Assembly (NCBI GenBank): GCA_033398695.1 | Contig: CM065804.1 | Coordinates: 54,715,501 to 54,779,500, forward strand | Direction: 5' to 3' | Length of the DNA: 64,000 nt | Source: Orobanche coerulescens | Lineage: Eukaryota > Streptophyta > Magnoliopsida > Lamiales > Orobanchaceae | Shown here: positions 44,301 to 56,194 of the stretch, piece by piece | Numbering within the stretch: position 1 is the first letter of the stretch | Layout: each line of letters begins with the position of its first letter | Made by a program: the position numbers and the translations under genes | Notes under the pieces: model-generated | Databases searched by the model: none | Seen by the model: only the letters and a program-made list of their open reading frames with translations | What the model was told of the DNA's origin: nothing

Positions 44301-45993
44301 GTATATTTTCAGTCAGAAAGAGTTGAATATGAGGCAGCGTAGGTGGTTGGAACTAATTAAAGATTATGACCTCGAGATATTTTATCATCTGGGTAAGGCT
44401 AACGTAGTGGCTGATGTGTTGAGCCGGAAACCGATGGAGTTACAGATGTTAGAGGTACTTACACCATAGAGCAGGATCTAGCGGGATTTGATTTGTCAGA
44501 ATATCGAGGTTTGGGTTCAGAGAGTTCAGGGTTAGTTATGTGCGTTGGAGATCACTTCGTCCTTGACTGATGATATCAAGGCGAAATAGTATGATGATCC
44601 GTTTTTAGTCCAGTTGAGGGAGGATGTGAGGAAGGGGAAAGCCCCTGGGTTTGTGATTCAGGATGACTGAGTTTTGAGATTTCGTGGCAGATTATGTGTA
44701 CCGAATGACATTGAGTTGAGGCAGAAGATTTTGAGTGAGGATCATACTACGCCTTACTCCATACATCCTGGTACGAGCAAAATATACAAGGATGTGAGAA
44801 GTAACTACTGGTGGAGCAATTTGAAGATGGAAGTTAGCGAGTTTGTGGCGAAGTGTTTGACCTGTCAACAGGTTAAGATTGAGCATCAGCGGCCTGTGGG
44901 GTTGCTACGACCACTTCCCATTCCGGAATGGAAGTGGGAAGACATCTCTATGGATTTCATTACCGGGATGCCTAGGACTCGGACTGGAATGAACATGATT
45001 TGGGTTATTGGCGATCGACTAACCAAATCAGCTCATTTCCTGGGTATTAAGGACACTTGGGGTCCGGAGAGGCTGGCACGAGTATTTATTGCAGAAATTG
45101 TGAGATTGCACGGGACTCATAGGAGTATTGTTTCGGATCGAGATGGCCGGTTTGTATCACATTTTTGGCAGGCTGTTCATCGAGCTTTGGGGACTGAGTT
45201 GAGACTCAGTACATCTTACCACCCTCAGACTGATGGGCAGTCAGAGCGGACGATCCAGACGCTGGAGGATATGTTGAGAGCCTGCGCCTTAGATTGGAAG
45301 GATGATTGGGAGTCGCACTTGCCATTGATCGAGTTCACGTACAACAATAGTTGGCACGCCTCGATCAAAATGGCACCATTTGAGGAATTGTATGGGAGGA
45401 GGTACAGATCGCCGTTGTGTTGGGACGATGCGTCCGAGCTAATTGGTACCGATCCCGATATGGTAGTTGAGACGAGAGAGAAGATTGCTCTGATTCGCGA
45501 TAGGTTGTTGACGGCCCAGAGTCGGCAGAAGTCTTATGCCGATACACGTCGCTGGCCGTTGGAGTTTGAGGTGGGAGATCATGTCTTGCTTAAGGTGTCG
45601 CCGACATGGGGAGTTTACCGCTTCGGTCGGAAGGGTAAACTTAGTCCGATATATATTGGACCATTCGAGATTTTAGAGAAAGTTGGAGAACTTGCATATC
45701 GGTTAGGCTTACTGTCGTCCCTGAGTCAGGTACATAACGTATTTCATGTTTCCCAGTTTAGGAAGTACGTACCGGACCCTAGCCATATTATTGATTTTGG
45801 AGAGATCGAGTTGGAACCCGACATTACCATCGAGGAGAGGCCGATTCAGATTTTAGAGCGTCGGGTGAAGCAACTTCGGCACAAAACCATTCCTTTTGTT
45901 AAAGTTCAATGGTCGAGGCATGGATCCGAGGAAGCCACGTGGGAGACGGAAGAGAGTATGCAGTCGAGGTACCCCGAGTTATTCGCGTTATAA
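41371..45993 (+). pseudogene. gag-pol: Chromovirus E gag-pol polyprotein, 1541 codons with 11 stops
   Basis: One continuous frame encodes capsid (CPDDRRVHIAQYLL, AAEWWEA), zinc knuckles (CFNCSQHEHVRKDC; the second begins CFTCGQTGH), protease (LFDSGATHSF, Asp at codon 427), RT ([12 protein letters not shown] at codons 761-764), RNase H (YSDVSG, codon 910; TDHKSL) and integrase. Integrase has His 1125/1132, Cys 1162/1165, Asp 1195, Asp 1256 and Glu 1292, an intact D,D35E spacing, and a chromodomain-like end (WSRHGSEEATWE). Stops are at 41956, 42385, 43303, 43474, 43963, 44077, 44467, 44479, 44533, 44587 and 44668. None is a frameshift. Several replace a Gln expected from the relatives, as C-to-T change at CAG would do. 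Confidence 0.95.
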
Positions 45994-46028
45994 GTTTCGG
46001 GACGAAACTTATTTTTAGGGGGAGAGAA
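45990..46028 (+). other. Stop-codon hairpin and polypurine tract of E
   Basis: The stop TAA (45991-45993) lies inside a perfect 10-bp stem (arms ATAAGTTTCG and CGAAACTTAT, loop GGA, 45990-46012). The purine tract AGGGGGAGAGAA (46017-46028) abuts the 3' LTR. Confidence 0.88.
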
Positions 46029-48293
46029 TGTAATATCCGTACTTTCTATTTTTAGTAATTTCTATTTTTGGGGTATGTTCGTTTCGGACGACTCGCTTGT
46101 CACTATTTTGAATTCGGAACCTATTTTGTTCTTGGAGTTTTTCCGTTTGGACGAGTTTCGAGGATGTTTTTACGTAATTTTATCTTGAATTATATCTTGT
46201 CGCATGTACGTTCGATTCTCGTAAAACTCATTCGTTTTCGTTGTTTCTTGGTTTGCACAAGTTCGTATGGTTGAGTTAGTCGTGTTGAGACTTTCGGTTT
46301 GTTAATCCGACGTCGTATCGTGATTTTCGGGCACTTGGGTCATTTTTGTAATTTCCTATAAGTTTAGGGAATTTCACTTTCTTTGTCGCATTACGAACTC
46401 TCCGGTGGTCGGAATTGTATTTTCTTTCAACGCTTAGCTCCATCGTCTTGAATATTCCGTGTTTATGTTTCTGGATTCTGGCCTTGCTTTGCATTTCGAT
46501 TTTCATACTATCTGCAGCAGTGTACTGATCTGAGTAGTACTGGACTGTTGCGTGAGTAGCGCACGCTACTCCTTGATTCCTTACGTGCGCTATCGTTGTG
46601 TGGTTAGTGTACGCTAACTTGGAGTTTGTAGCGTGCGCTAACGATTTCAGCGTACTGGGCAGTGGGGGTTCTGAATTCATATCATGTACACTGATCACCA
46701 GGTAGCATGCGCTAAGGCTTCAGTAGCATACGCTATCGGGTAGTACTTAGCGCGCGCTAAACATGTCTAGCACACGCTAGCGATGTCGGGCTGCTTCTGG
46801 ACTGGTTGCGACCCCCGTTAGGACGCGCTATGTTTTGATGGTTAGCATGCGCTAACTATGTATTATATATATGGGACAGCAACAGTCAGCGTCGTCATTT
46901 TTTCCGTCCTCACACCTTCTCTTCGGCTTTGGGCGATTCAAGACGATAGATAGACCCGATTTCGACTAATATTATCATCTTCTAACATCCCTGCATTTCT
47001 TGAGCGAATTCATCAAGTTTTTAACATCTCCCGCCACCCGAATCAAGGTAAGAATTCATAAAACCCTTGTTTTGATATTTTGGGGGAAATTTTGGGGGTT
47101 TCTTGAGATTTAAACCTTTTCAATCCGATTCGTCATAGGTTATTACTAGACTTCAATTGTATTCTTGTATTCCTTCGTGGTTCTTGAGGATTTGTGGATT
47201 TAAACTCCGATTTTTCCATTGTTCGTCACTTATACTCGACGATACCCTAGTAATGTTCGACGAATTGTTCCAGCGGGTAGAACTAGGATGTATTCCTACG
47301 TTTTTCACAATATTGAGATTGTTTGTATACTGTTATTATGTTAGGAATGGATTTGTGAAGATTTTTCGGACCAGAACCTATTCTTTCGTCGTTTCCTTCG
47401 CTTCACCTTATTCAAGGCAAGTACATGTATTATATTTCGTTATGTGTGCACGGTTTTGATGCGAATGATGTAAATTGTGTTATTGCATGGATGTGTTATC
47501 ATTCTTCCACCAGGGGATGGCATATGTGGCCTCTGGGGGCCGATACTAATGGGTACGGCCACGGAAGTGGACTTGGGTGCGTGTGTTGATGTTCTTCCAC
47601 CCGGGAATGGTTCGACGGGACCTCTGGGGGCCGATACTAATGGGTATGGCCGCGGAAGTGGTTTCTCACTCGGGGATGGTCCGACGGGACCTCTGGGGGT
47701 CGATACTAATGGGTACGGCCGCGGGATACCAAGCGTGGATAGTTGTGATGTGGAAAAATTGTGGATATACTGTTTTTGGTGTTATCATGGTATTCCGGAA
47801 TATTGGTTTCAAATATTTTCTCTCAAATGAATTGCTTGTGTCGAATCTTGTATGTATATAATGTAGTGTAATTATGTACTTGCACTAGCTATTCGAATGT
47901 TAACCCCTTAAATGGGGGAAATGCGTTTTATGCATTTCAGGTACTGGTCGAGCCGAGGAGCTGGCACGGGATATGCACGCAAAGGATGGTCCAGCATGAT
48001 GATGAGGCTCGAGTCGTGTTTTATGTTTTACTTTTGCATTTACCTTGATGTTGGAATTAGACTGAGTGCTTTATAAATTGGTTCAAGTCCCCTGCGTGGG
48101 CAATGGATTCAGATGGATTTATACTTTTCGATGCTTGGTTAAGATGTTTTGGCCGAGGCCACGACCCTATTCTACTATGATGATTGTGTCTTTTGGGTTT
48201 TTCGTATTCGGATTGTGTGTCGTGTGTTAGCCTGGTAAACCTCATGAGGGGTCTACGGCTTGTAATGTCCCATTTGTGATTTGGGGTGTTACA
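46029..48293 (+). repeat. Chromovirus E 3' LTR
   Basis: This 2265-bp partner of the 5' LTR has the same palindrome array, TATA box (about 46864) and three-unit GC-rich repeat (47503-47727). Confidence 0.93.
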
Positions 48294-48368
48294 GGGTTGT
48301 GTACTATTATTATCAAGAGGAGGAAATCTTATTAAATTTGCAAATGTGTCATTTACCAGTCCCTCTGT

Positions 48369-48425
48369 CTCATACACACACATATACATATACGCGCGCG
48401 TGCACACGCGCACACACATACATAT
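48369..48425. repeat. Alternating purine-pyrimidine microsatellite
   Basis: Runs of CA/TA and CG dinucleotides are centred on ACGCGCGCGTGCACACGCGC. Such tracts can adopt Z-DNA under supercoiling. This is a simple repeat with no coding meaning. Confidence 0.85.
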
Positions 48426-49040
48426 GATATAATATCATTGAATGTAAGAATTTTTATATAAATTTGTGTCTGAACCACAAAATTTATTCAACCAACCAAA
48501 TGTGTTAAATTATATACTTGAGTATAATATTAAACTTCAAACTTGTAAAACAAATAAATTAGTAGAGATCAATTGGTATATCATACGTTATGTGCATTTA
48601 TGCAACATGAACAAGTGATAAATATGAAAGTGACATATAATGAATATGAAAATAAAGAGTGACGAATATCATATGACATTTAGATGGTATTCATCATCTG
48701 TCATTTTTATATTCAATCGCTCATTATTTTCATATTCATCACATGCAAGATGAATAATTATGGTGAGATATAAGTAAGACATAATAAATATGAGATCCCA
48801 AATAAACTTGAGCTCATCGATTAATCTCTTCCAACCAAACGGGACTCTTCTGAAGAGAAGGGGTTTATAAGCCCTCCAATACACTAGAATATTGGGGTTA
48901 CCAAATATACACATTATGTCTCCTTGTAGTTGGCTTGCTCCACGAATTCCCTTTCATAGATTGGCCACTCGTGACCAAAAACATCTAAAAATCAAACTTA
49001 AAAACTAATAAACCTAATTAGGAAAATAAAAAAACATATA

Positions 49041-49252
49041 AGGTTGTGTTCTTTGGACTTAATTTCAGTATTTTTCAGTTCAGTTCAGTTTAGCAAAATT
49101 CAGTTCAGTTCAGTTCAGCAAATTATTTTTATTATTGATATTAATTATCAAGAATAATATATATATATATATAATTTTTTATCAAGAATAATTATTGTTG
49201 TATATATTGTTATATAATATTAATTAATATTAATATTAATATTATTAACAAT
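49041..49252 (+). mobile_element. Possible MITE-like fragment with CAGTT repeats
   Basis: GGTTGTGTTCTTTGGACTT followed by CAGTT pentamers and AT-rich DNA resembles short non-coding elements common in eudicot introns and flanks. No terminal inverted partner is seen, perhaps because element F interrupted it at 49252. The call is made by general resemblance only. Confidence 0.3.
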
Positions 49253-52200
49253 TGTCACGCCCCCAACATCGGGAAGGACGAGGGCGCGACGCATCGGTCG
49301 ATCAATCAAATAAAATGCGATAATAAATAGTGGAAGCAAAATAAAGATTGGATAACATTTCAAACAACCATCTTATCCCGATGTACTAAGATTCGTTGTG
49401 ACAAAGCTGATAATCGAAACTACACTGTTCATAAGTTTGCAGCGGAAAAATACCAAACGAGTTAAGTACAAAGCATGGTTAACTATTACAAGTTGGGATA
49501 ACAACAGAAATTATATAAACAGAAGTCCTAAATCTTGAAGATAGTCTTCTATTCGGCCGCTTCCTTAAAGTCTTCATCATCTTCTGCTGTTTGCTCATTC
49601 TCTAGTTTAAAAGAAAAAACGGTGGGGTGAGACAAAAGGTCTCAATGAGTAGGTGATCGTGTGCGGGTGTGGCTCTTTTCTTTGAAAATTTTTAAGTGAT
49701 GCATGATTTTACCAATTATAAAAAAAAAAAAGAGAACAATTACAATTATGTCGAAATTTTATAAACAATAATCATTGTATAGTTGTAATATTATAATCCA
49801 GTCTCCGTGGACGGATATCAAATCAAGCAGTCAGTCAATCAGTCGATCAGTCAATTCACTTTCGAATCCTGCCGATATGGACTTTGGATTCTAAACTCTC
49901 CTTATCACTCCTAGCAAGATAGGCCGTCGCCCCAAGATTTGGACCGTCACCCCAAGATGCTGAGCCTTCCTTCGCTCTCACACTTAGCGTGTGCTTCCTT
50001 ATCTCTTATCTGGGCTCGGTATGTCATTAGCTGTGGGTCAATACCCGGATCACACCATAATCGCGATTATACCCCAAGTCTACGACCCAGGTCCCTCGGA
50101 ACACTCTGTTCCTCGGTTATGGGAATAGGAAACAACGGTAGCCTTGTTCATGAACCGCAGCTACGCTGCTCGATCCAAGACTCGGTCTAACCATCCCTGA
50201 CACGATGTGGGACTCTAGAGGTGGCTCCTACAGCTCAAGAGGTGGCCCCCAGATTGTAGGTCGGCACTTTGTTTCATATGGACTCAAGAGGTGGCCCCCG
50301 TCCGTCGACGTGGCACTTTGTTCCGATAGAGTTAGAGGCAGACCTGTCCGTGGCACTTTGTTTGTATAGCACTTAGTTCCCGGACAGTCACATTTATCAA
50401 TTTGACGCATTTCACAAGTATCACGTAAACGTTCGGTTAGTGAGGTTAATAGCGTCTTTGATTAAGTATGGAATATGGTTAATTTTATTTGTGGCCTGGT
50501 AATGCGGAATATGACTTGTATATAAACTCGAAAATATTCTCAATAATTTATTAACAGTCTGATGAGTTCAGATCAGATATATTAACTGGGTCGGTTCGAC
50601 GAAACGAAACGAGAGTTTCGTAAATAGTCTGAAAGGACGTTTTTACCCTTAGGTTCAAACCTAAGCGTTGGAGAATGAAACGAAATCGGATGGTTATGAA
50701 ATTTCATGAGGAAGCCAAAATTAATTCTTCGACTCCATATTTAATGAAATTCGGAAATTTCCAGTTTCGGGACTGAATTTTCCAGAAGTTACGATATTGC
50801 CCCAAAACTCAAGGTAATCGTTCCGAGGCATATAGAGCTATGAATTTAGCTCGGAATTTAACGAAATTTTACGAGATGACTCGTGATGAACCTGGAATTA
50901 CAGATTTGTGAAAATTCCAGAAAATTTCGGACCTGGTACAGAAGTTTGGAATTTTTGCGTTTTGGCCCCGAAATTATTTAAAATTTGCGATTTGGACTAT
51001 TAAGTTTAGATATCGAACTCCGAATCGCTTGAAACTTTATGGACAGCCTATAAGTGGTATAATAAGTACTGTCCAAGGTCCAGAATGTTGTATTTTCGAA
51101 ATTTTCAGTTTAGTCCTCAAACTTTGAGAAATTACAATTTGTGCCCAAAAGTTCCGTTTACTCATTTCGAGTCCCATTTTGGCCGCAAATAAATTATCCA
51201 TATATCATAACATAATCATATAACACAATATTTCAGATTTTGGTAGGGTTTCAACAACGCATAGAAGAAAACGTATAACCTTCAAGTTATCACAAAATCG
51301 GCACCCGGCTACCAAATCGGTTGTCGTTTAAATTTGATAAATTATATTGCATGTTGTTATAACCATAACATTCATCTTTAAAAAACATGCATTTATACAA
51401 GAATTTCATATTAGTACATACTTTCATATTTTTCATAATATTTGATGATTATGTTTAAGAAAAACGAATATTCACATAGTTATACATAAAATCATAACAT
51501 GAAATTATAACATGAAGATTTTAACATAGATCATATCAAAGGAATCTTGAAATACTTCAGATTTATTACATGCATCACAAGAAAAGAATAGATTTCTACT
51601 TTAAAGTTTAAAAGAGTTTTCACCCACCTTGATCTTGTCGGATTTCTTCGGTTCTAAGTCTTGAAAGTTGGAAAACGACTTCTCCTCTACTACTACATGG
51701 TTTGGCTGATCCACATGCACCCCCAAGGTGAGAATTATGTTTGCATGTATTAATATTGAGGTTAGATTATGGAGGATTTCATAAGGATTTATGGAAATAG
51801 TTATAAGGGATGAGATTACCTATTTCTTGTTGAAAATTTTCTTCCTCCTCCTTCTTCCTCTTGATTCGGCCATCTCTCTCTTAGACTATCAAATTGCAGA
51901 TTTTTTGGTTGTGTAGGAGGTGAAAAATGAGGGTTAGGTTAAGGTGTAAGTATTTAAAGTTGGGATAAGGAGGGTTGGGAAGTGAAATGTATAGAAGACT
52001 TGTTACATGTGTCAAGATGTTTCATGCAAGTCTTGAATATGATGAGTGAAGAATCTAGAGCTATACCTTTCCACTCCATTTTGGCCGCCCAATGTATGTA
52101 TATATACATATATTATTTATTTAATTTTTTTGTTAAATTAAGAGTATAATTAAAATGGTAAAGGATTTAATTAGTTGGGTTGGGCTTTGAAGTGTAACTT

Positions 52201-52464
52201 CAAGTCTTATGATTTTTAATAAGTTGGGTTGAGTCCATTAGTGAGTCCTCATGTAGTTAGGTGTTGGAAATTAGCCCAATAGGTGAATCAACACACTATT
52301 TTAATTTTTATTATTTGGTTTATTAAGTAAATTACAAAGTTAAAGAGTGAAATAAAATAAAATAGATGTAGGTTATATCATGACATAAAATAACTATTTT
52401 TAAATTACATCATGATTTGATACATTGTACATGTGATAAGTTGTCAAATTTAGGGGGTTTTACA
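49253..52464 (-). repeat. Chromovirus F 3' LTR (3212 bp)
   Basis: The LTR has a short repeat of AAGAGGTGGCCCCC/GGCACTTTGTT units at about 50214-50370 and QTL-free AT-rich DNA elsewhere. No gene is supported. It matches 57397-60578 with differences of a few percent. Confidence 0.92.
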
Positions 52465-52500
52465 TCCTCCCCTCCTTAAAAGAATTTGGTCCCCAAATTC
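52465..52500 (-). other. Stop-codon hairpin and polypurine tract of F
   Basis: On the minus strand, directly after the pol TAG, arms GAATTTGG and CCAAATTC form a perfect 8-bp stem with loop GGA (52482-52500). The tract AAGGAGGGGAGGA leads to the LTR. The stem sequence differs from the other elements, yet pairing is kept. Confidence 0.88.
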
Positions 52501-55500
52501 CTACTTAAACAACTCGGGGTAAGATTTCTTCATTTCTTCCTCAGCCTCCCACGTCGCATCTTCCTCTCTGTTGTGATTCGACCAAACGACTTTAACCAAA
52601 GGAATTCGCTTCTTCCTCAATTCGCGTACTTGACGGTCGAGAATCTTGATTGGCTTCTCTTCATAAGACAAGTTATCCTTGATCGGCGGAATGTCAGAAG
52701 TAAGAATGTGCGTTGGGTCTGGATGATACTTCTTTAATCTCGAAACATGGAAAACGTCGTGCATTCCAGACAGATTGGGTGGTAGTTCCAATCGGTAGGC
52801 TAGTCGTCCAATCCTTTCCGTGATTTTGAATGGTCCTACATATCGGGGTCTCAGCTTTCCTCCTTTTCTTGACACTATCAAACCTTTCCGTGGTGTTAAC
52901 CTCAGGAAGACTTGATCTCCTACTTCAAATTCTAGATCCTTCCGACGTTGATCGGCGTAACTCTTCTGTATGCTTTGCGCTGTGCGGATCCTATCCTTGA
53001 TTAGTCGTACTTTATCTACGGCTTCCTTCACCAAATCTGTGCTCATTGTTGAAGGTTCTGTTCGTTGAGTCTTTGGCATCCACTGGTCATCGATTTCCCA
53101 ATGGAGCGGGGATCGACACTTCCTCCCATACAGCGCTTCATAAGGTGCCATTCCGATTGTCGCTTGCAAACTGTTGTTGTATGCAAACTCAGCTAATGGC
53201 AGGTGGTGATCCCAATTTTCTTGAAAGTCCAGTACGCAAGCTCGCAACATATCTTCAAGGGTTTGAATGGTTCGTTCAGATTGCCCGTCGGTCTGGGGAT
53301 GCGTACTTGTGCTGAAGCTTAAGGAAGTTCCTAATTCCTTATGAAAGACTTTCCAAAAACGAGATACGAATCTAGGATCTCTGTCCGGTACTATGTCTGT
53401 TGGCACTCCATGGAGTCGAACGATTTCTCTAATATAGGTCCTAGCCAGCTTTTGCAAAATGTCGTCCTTTTTAACCGGCACGAAATGTGATGATTTCGTC
53501 AGTCTGTCGATGATCACCCAAATGGTGTTATAACCTCCTCTTGTGGTCGGTAAATCCATGATAAAATTCATGGTTACCATTTCCCATTTCCATTAAGGGA
53601 CTTCTAGTGGATGTAGTAGTCCTGATGGTCGCTGATGCTCAGCTTTGACTCTCTGACATGTGAGACATCGCACCACGAATTCTGCCACTTAGTTCTTCAT
53701 GTTCACCCACCAAAAGTGTTTCTTCAAGTCTCGGTACATCTTGTTACCTCCTGGGTGTATCGTATATCTCGAGCAATGAGCTTCCTGGAGAATCCGTCTT
53801 TTGAGCTCCCCATTATGAGGTATGCATAATCGTCCCTTAAACCTTACAATTCCATCCTCAGTAATTGTAAACTCGGGTTTCTCGCCCTTAGCGATATTGT
53901 CCTTAAACTCTTGAAGTTTTAGATCTCTCTCTTGGGCTAATAGAATATCGTCCAATAGATTCGGTTTAACCATGAGGTTGGCGCAATTTAAACGAGTACC
54001 TTCATGAATAGGTTTCAGGTAGCTCAGTTCCTTGAGAGCTTGCCATTCTCGAACCATGAGTCAGGCCACTCTAGCCTTTCTACTTAGGGCATCGGCCACG
54101 ACATTCGCTTTCCCTGGGTAGTGTTGAATTTCACAATGGTAATCTTCTAAAAGCTCTACCCATCTTCTCTATCGGAGATTAAGTTTCTTCTGAGAAAATT
54201 GGTACTTGAGACTTTTATGATCAGTAAACACGGTGAATTCAACGCCGTATAAATGATGTCGCCATTTCTTTAAGGCGAATACTATTGCAGCAAGTTCGAG
54301 GCCGTGCGTTGGATAATTCTTCTCGTGCATCTTGAGTTGCCTGGAAGCGTATGCGATAACTTTACCATTCTGCATCAGAACGGCACCGAGGCCATCCTTT
54401 GAGGCGTCACTATATACGACAAATCCTTGAGTTCCTTCTGGAAATGTCAGTATCGGTGCGGTAGTAAGTCTCTTCTTGAGTTCCTGGAAACTTGACTCGC
54501 ATTTATCCATCCATTCAAATTTTACTTGTTTCTAGGTTAGCCGGGTGAGGGGTCCCACTATCTTCGAGAAGTCTTTGATGGATTTATGGTAGTAGCCCGC
54601 AAGTCCAAGAAAACTTCTGATCTCAGTTACATTTTCTGGCCTCTTCCAATCCATAATAGTTTCTATCTTAGATGGATCAACTGCAATCCCTTCTCCATAA
54701 ATAATATGCCTAGAAATGCCACTTCCCTCAAACAAAATTCACACTTGCTGTACTTGGCATACAACTTGTGCTACCTTAGTGTATCTAACACTAGTCTAAG
54801 ATGTCTCTCGTGATCTTTTTCCGACTTAGAGTACATGAGTATATCATCGATGAAAATTACTATGAATTGGTCGAGGTATGGTTGAAATACTCTGTGCATT
54901 AAATCCATAAATACCGCAGGAGCATTCGTGAGTCCAAAAGGCATCACTACGAACTCGTAGTGGTCGTATCTAGTTTGGAATGCAGTTTTAGGAACATCTT
55001 CATTCTTAATCTTTAACTGGTAGTATCCTTGTTGAAGATCGGACTTGGAATACACCGTAGCTCCTTGGAGTTGTTCAAACAACTCATCTATCCTCGGGAG
55101 AGGATACTTATTTTTAACTGTCACGCTGTTGAGTTCACGGTAATCTATGCAAAGCCTCAATGTTCCGTCCTTCTTTTTGACAAATAATACTGGAGCTCCC
55201 CAAGGTGATACACTGGGTTGTACAAAACCCACGTCGAGTAACTTCTGCAGTTGGACCTTCAACTCTTGCAGCTCCAGTGGTGCCATTCGGTATGGTGCCC
55301 TTGCAATGGGTGCCTTCCCAGGCATGATTTCGATATTGAATTAAACTTCTCTGTCAGGCGGTAGGGAGGTCAATTATTCGGGAAATACGTCAGGGTATTC
55401 GGATACCACACGTATATTTTCTATGCCCGACTTACTCATGGGTTTGTTGATGATGAAGGCTAAAATTCCGGTCGCCCCTTTGGCAACTGCCTTACTAGTT

Positions 55501-55862
55501 TTGATAGCTGATATTAGGTTGACTCTAGCGTCTCCAATCAATTCCACGATTGGCTTGTTAGGTTCGCAAAACCTAACTATTTTAGAATGACAATCCAATT
55601 GTGCATAGTGCTTAGATAGCCAATCCATTCCTAGGATGACGTCATATTCTAATATTGGAAGTACTACTAAATCAGCAGAGTAACAGTTACCACTGATGAT
55701 CACATCACAAGTAGAATGGACTTTATCTGCTGGCTGACTAACTCCCATCGGGGTAGATACTTCTAGGCATAAAGATAAAGCTTCTAACGGCCTATCAAGT
55801 TTCTTAGAAAAATGTGTTTCCATGTTTCGAGGGCGAGGACGTCCGCGTCTTCGGTCAGCCAT
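52501..55862 (-). pseudogene. pol: Chromovirus F pol with gag-start/protease fusion
   Basis: The start MADRRRGRPRPRN looks like a gag N-terminus joined directly to the protease just after its active site (KKLDRPLEALSLCLEVSTP, then VILGMDWLSKHYAQLDCHSK). The catalytic Asp-Ser-Gly is absent. RT (55325-54771) has CIDYRELN and IFIDDIL. A frameshift lies near 54716. RNase H has [13 protein letters not shown]. The integrase zinc domain (HCSRYTIHPG, CLTCQRVK) has stops. The first catalytic Asp is Asn (MNFIMDL, near 53570), while DRDPRF and QSERTIQ remain. A chromodomain-like end (WSNHNREEDATWE) precedes the TAG at 52501. Confidence 0.9.
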
Positions 55863-56194
55863 CTAATATAAGGTAGGGGAATGTGTGAGGATTAGCAATT
55901 TTATGTGGAGTTATCAGTGATTTATGCTGTCATGTAGATTTAAGCGTATGATTGAGTGCTAATTATTCGCGAATAATGAAATTAATATAGGGATAGAAAA
56001 CCTAGTTCATTCCAGTCACGCTTGGTTCATCTACCAAAATATACATTATTCTATTAATTGAGACTGTCACATTCAAACAAGTTTACCGTTAATACATAAT
56101 CGTAACACACCAAAATACGAAATTCAGTTGTTTGGTCTCATATTATAGGAAAATATTAAATAAAAGTAAATAACATAACTTCATAACCAAGTCT
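55863..56194 (-). other. Gap between the F extra ORF and pol
   Basis: AT-rich non-coding DNA. The capsid and nucleocapsid domains would be expected near here and are absent. Confidence 0.6.

Larger units (their letters stand above)
38847..48293 (+). mobile_element. Chromovirus E: best preserved Tekay-like element
   Basis: The element is 9447 bp with two LTRs of exactly 2265 bp, duplication GGGTT (38842-38846, 48294-48298), a perfect Met primer site, one unshifted gag-pol frame, a hairpin and a purine tract. The LTRs differ by roughly 2 percent by eye, so this is probably the youngest insertion here. Only nonsense mutations disable it. Confidence 0.95.
48299..49252. other. AT-rich segment between E and F
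   Basis: I see no gene. It contains a purine-pyrimidine microsatellite (48369-48425), CAGTT repeats (49076-49118), and an AT dinucleotide run near 49155-49175. It could be pre-insertion flanking DNA or the far end of the Athila region. The Athila LTR start (TGATGAG followed by TCGATTTGTG) is not present. Confidence 0.4.

Noticed and set aside
48057..48419. 120-codon minus-strand frame spanning the E LTR end and the microsatellite
   Set aside because: It crosses an element boundary and part of it is translated simple repeat.
48299..49252. Athila 3' LTR
   Set aside because: The TGATGAGTCGATTTGTG start and other blocks of 603-2248 are absent.
49939..50190. Host gene fragment in F LTR
   Set aside because: The sequence is duplicated in the other LTR without an open frame of the same extent, and no family motif is seen.
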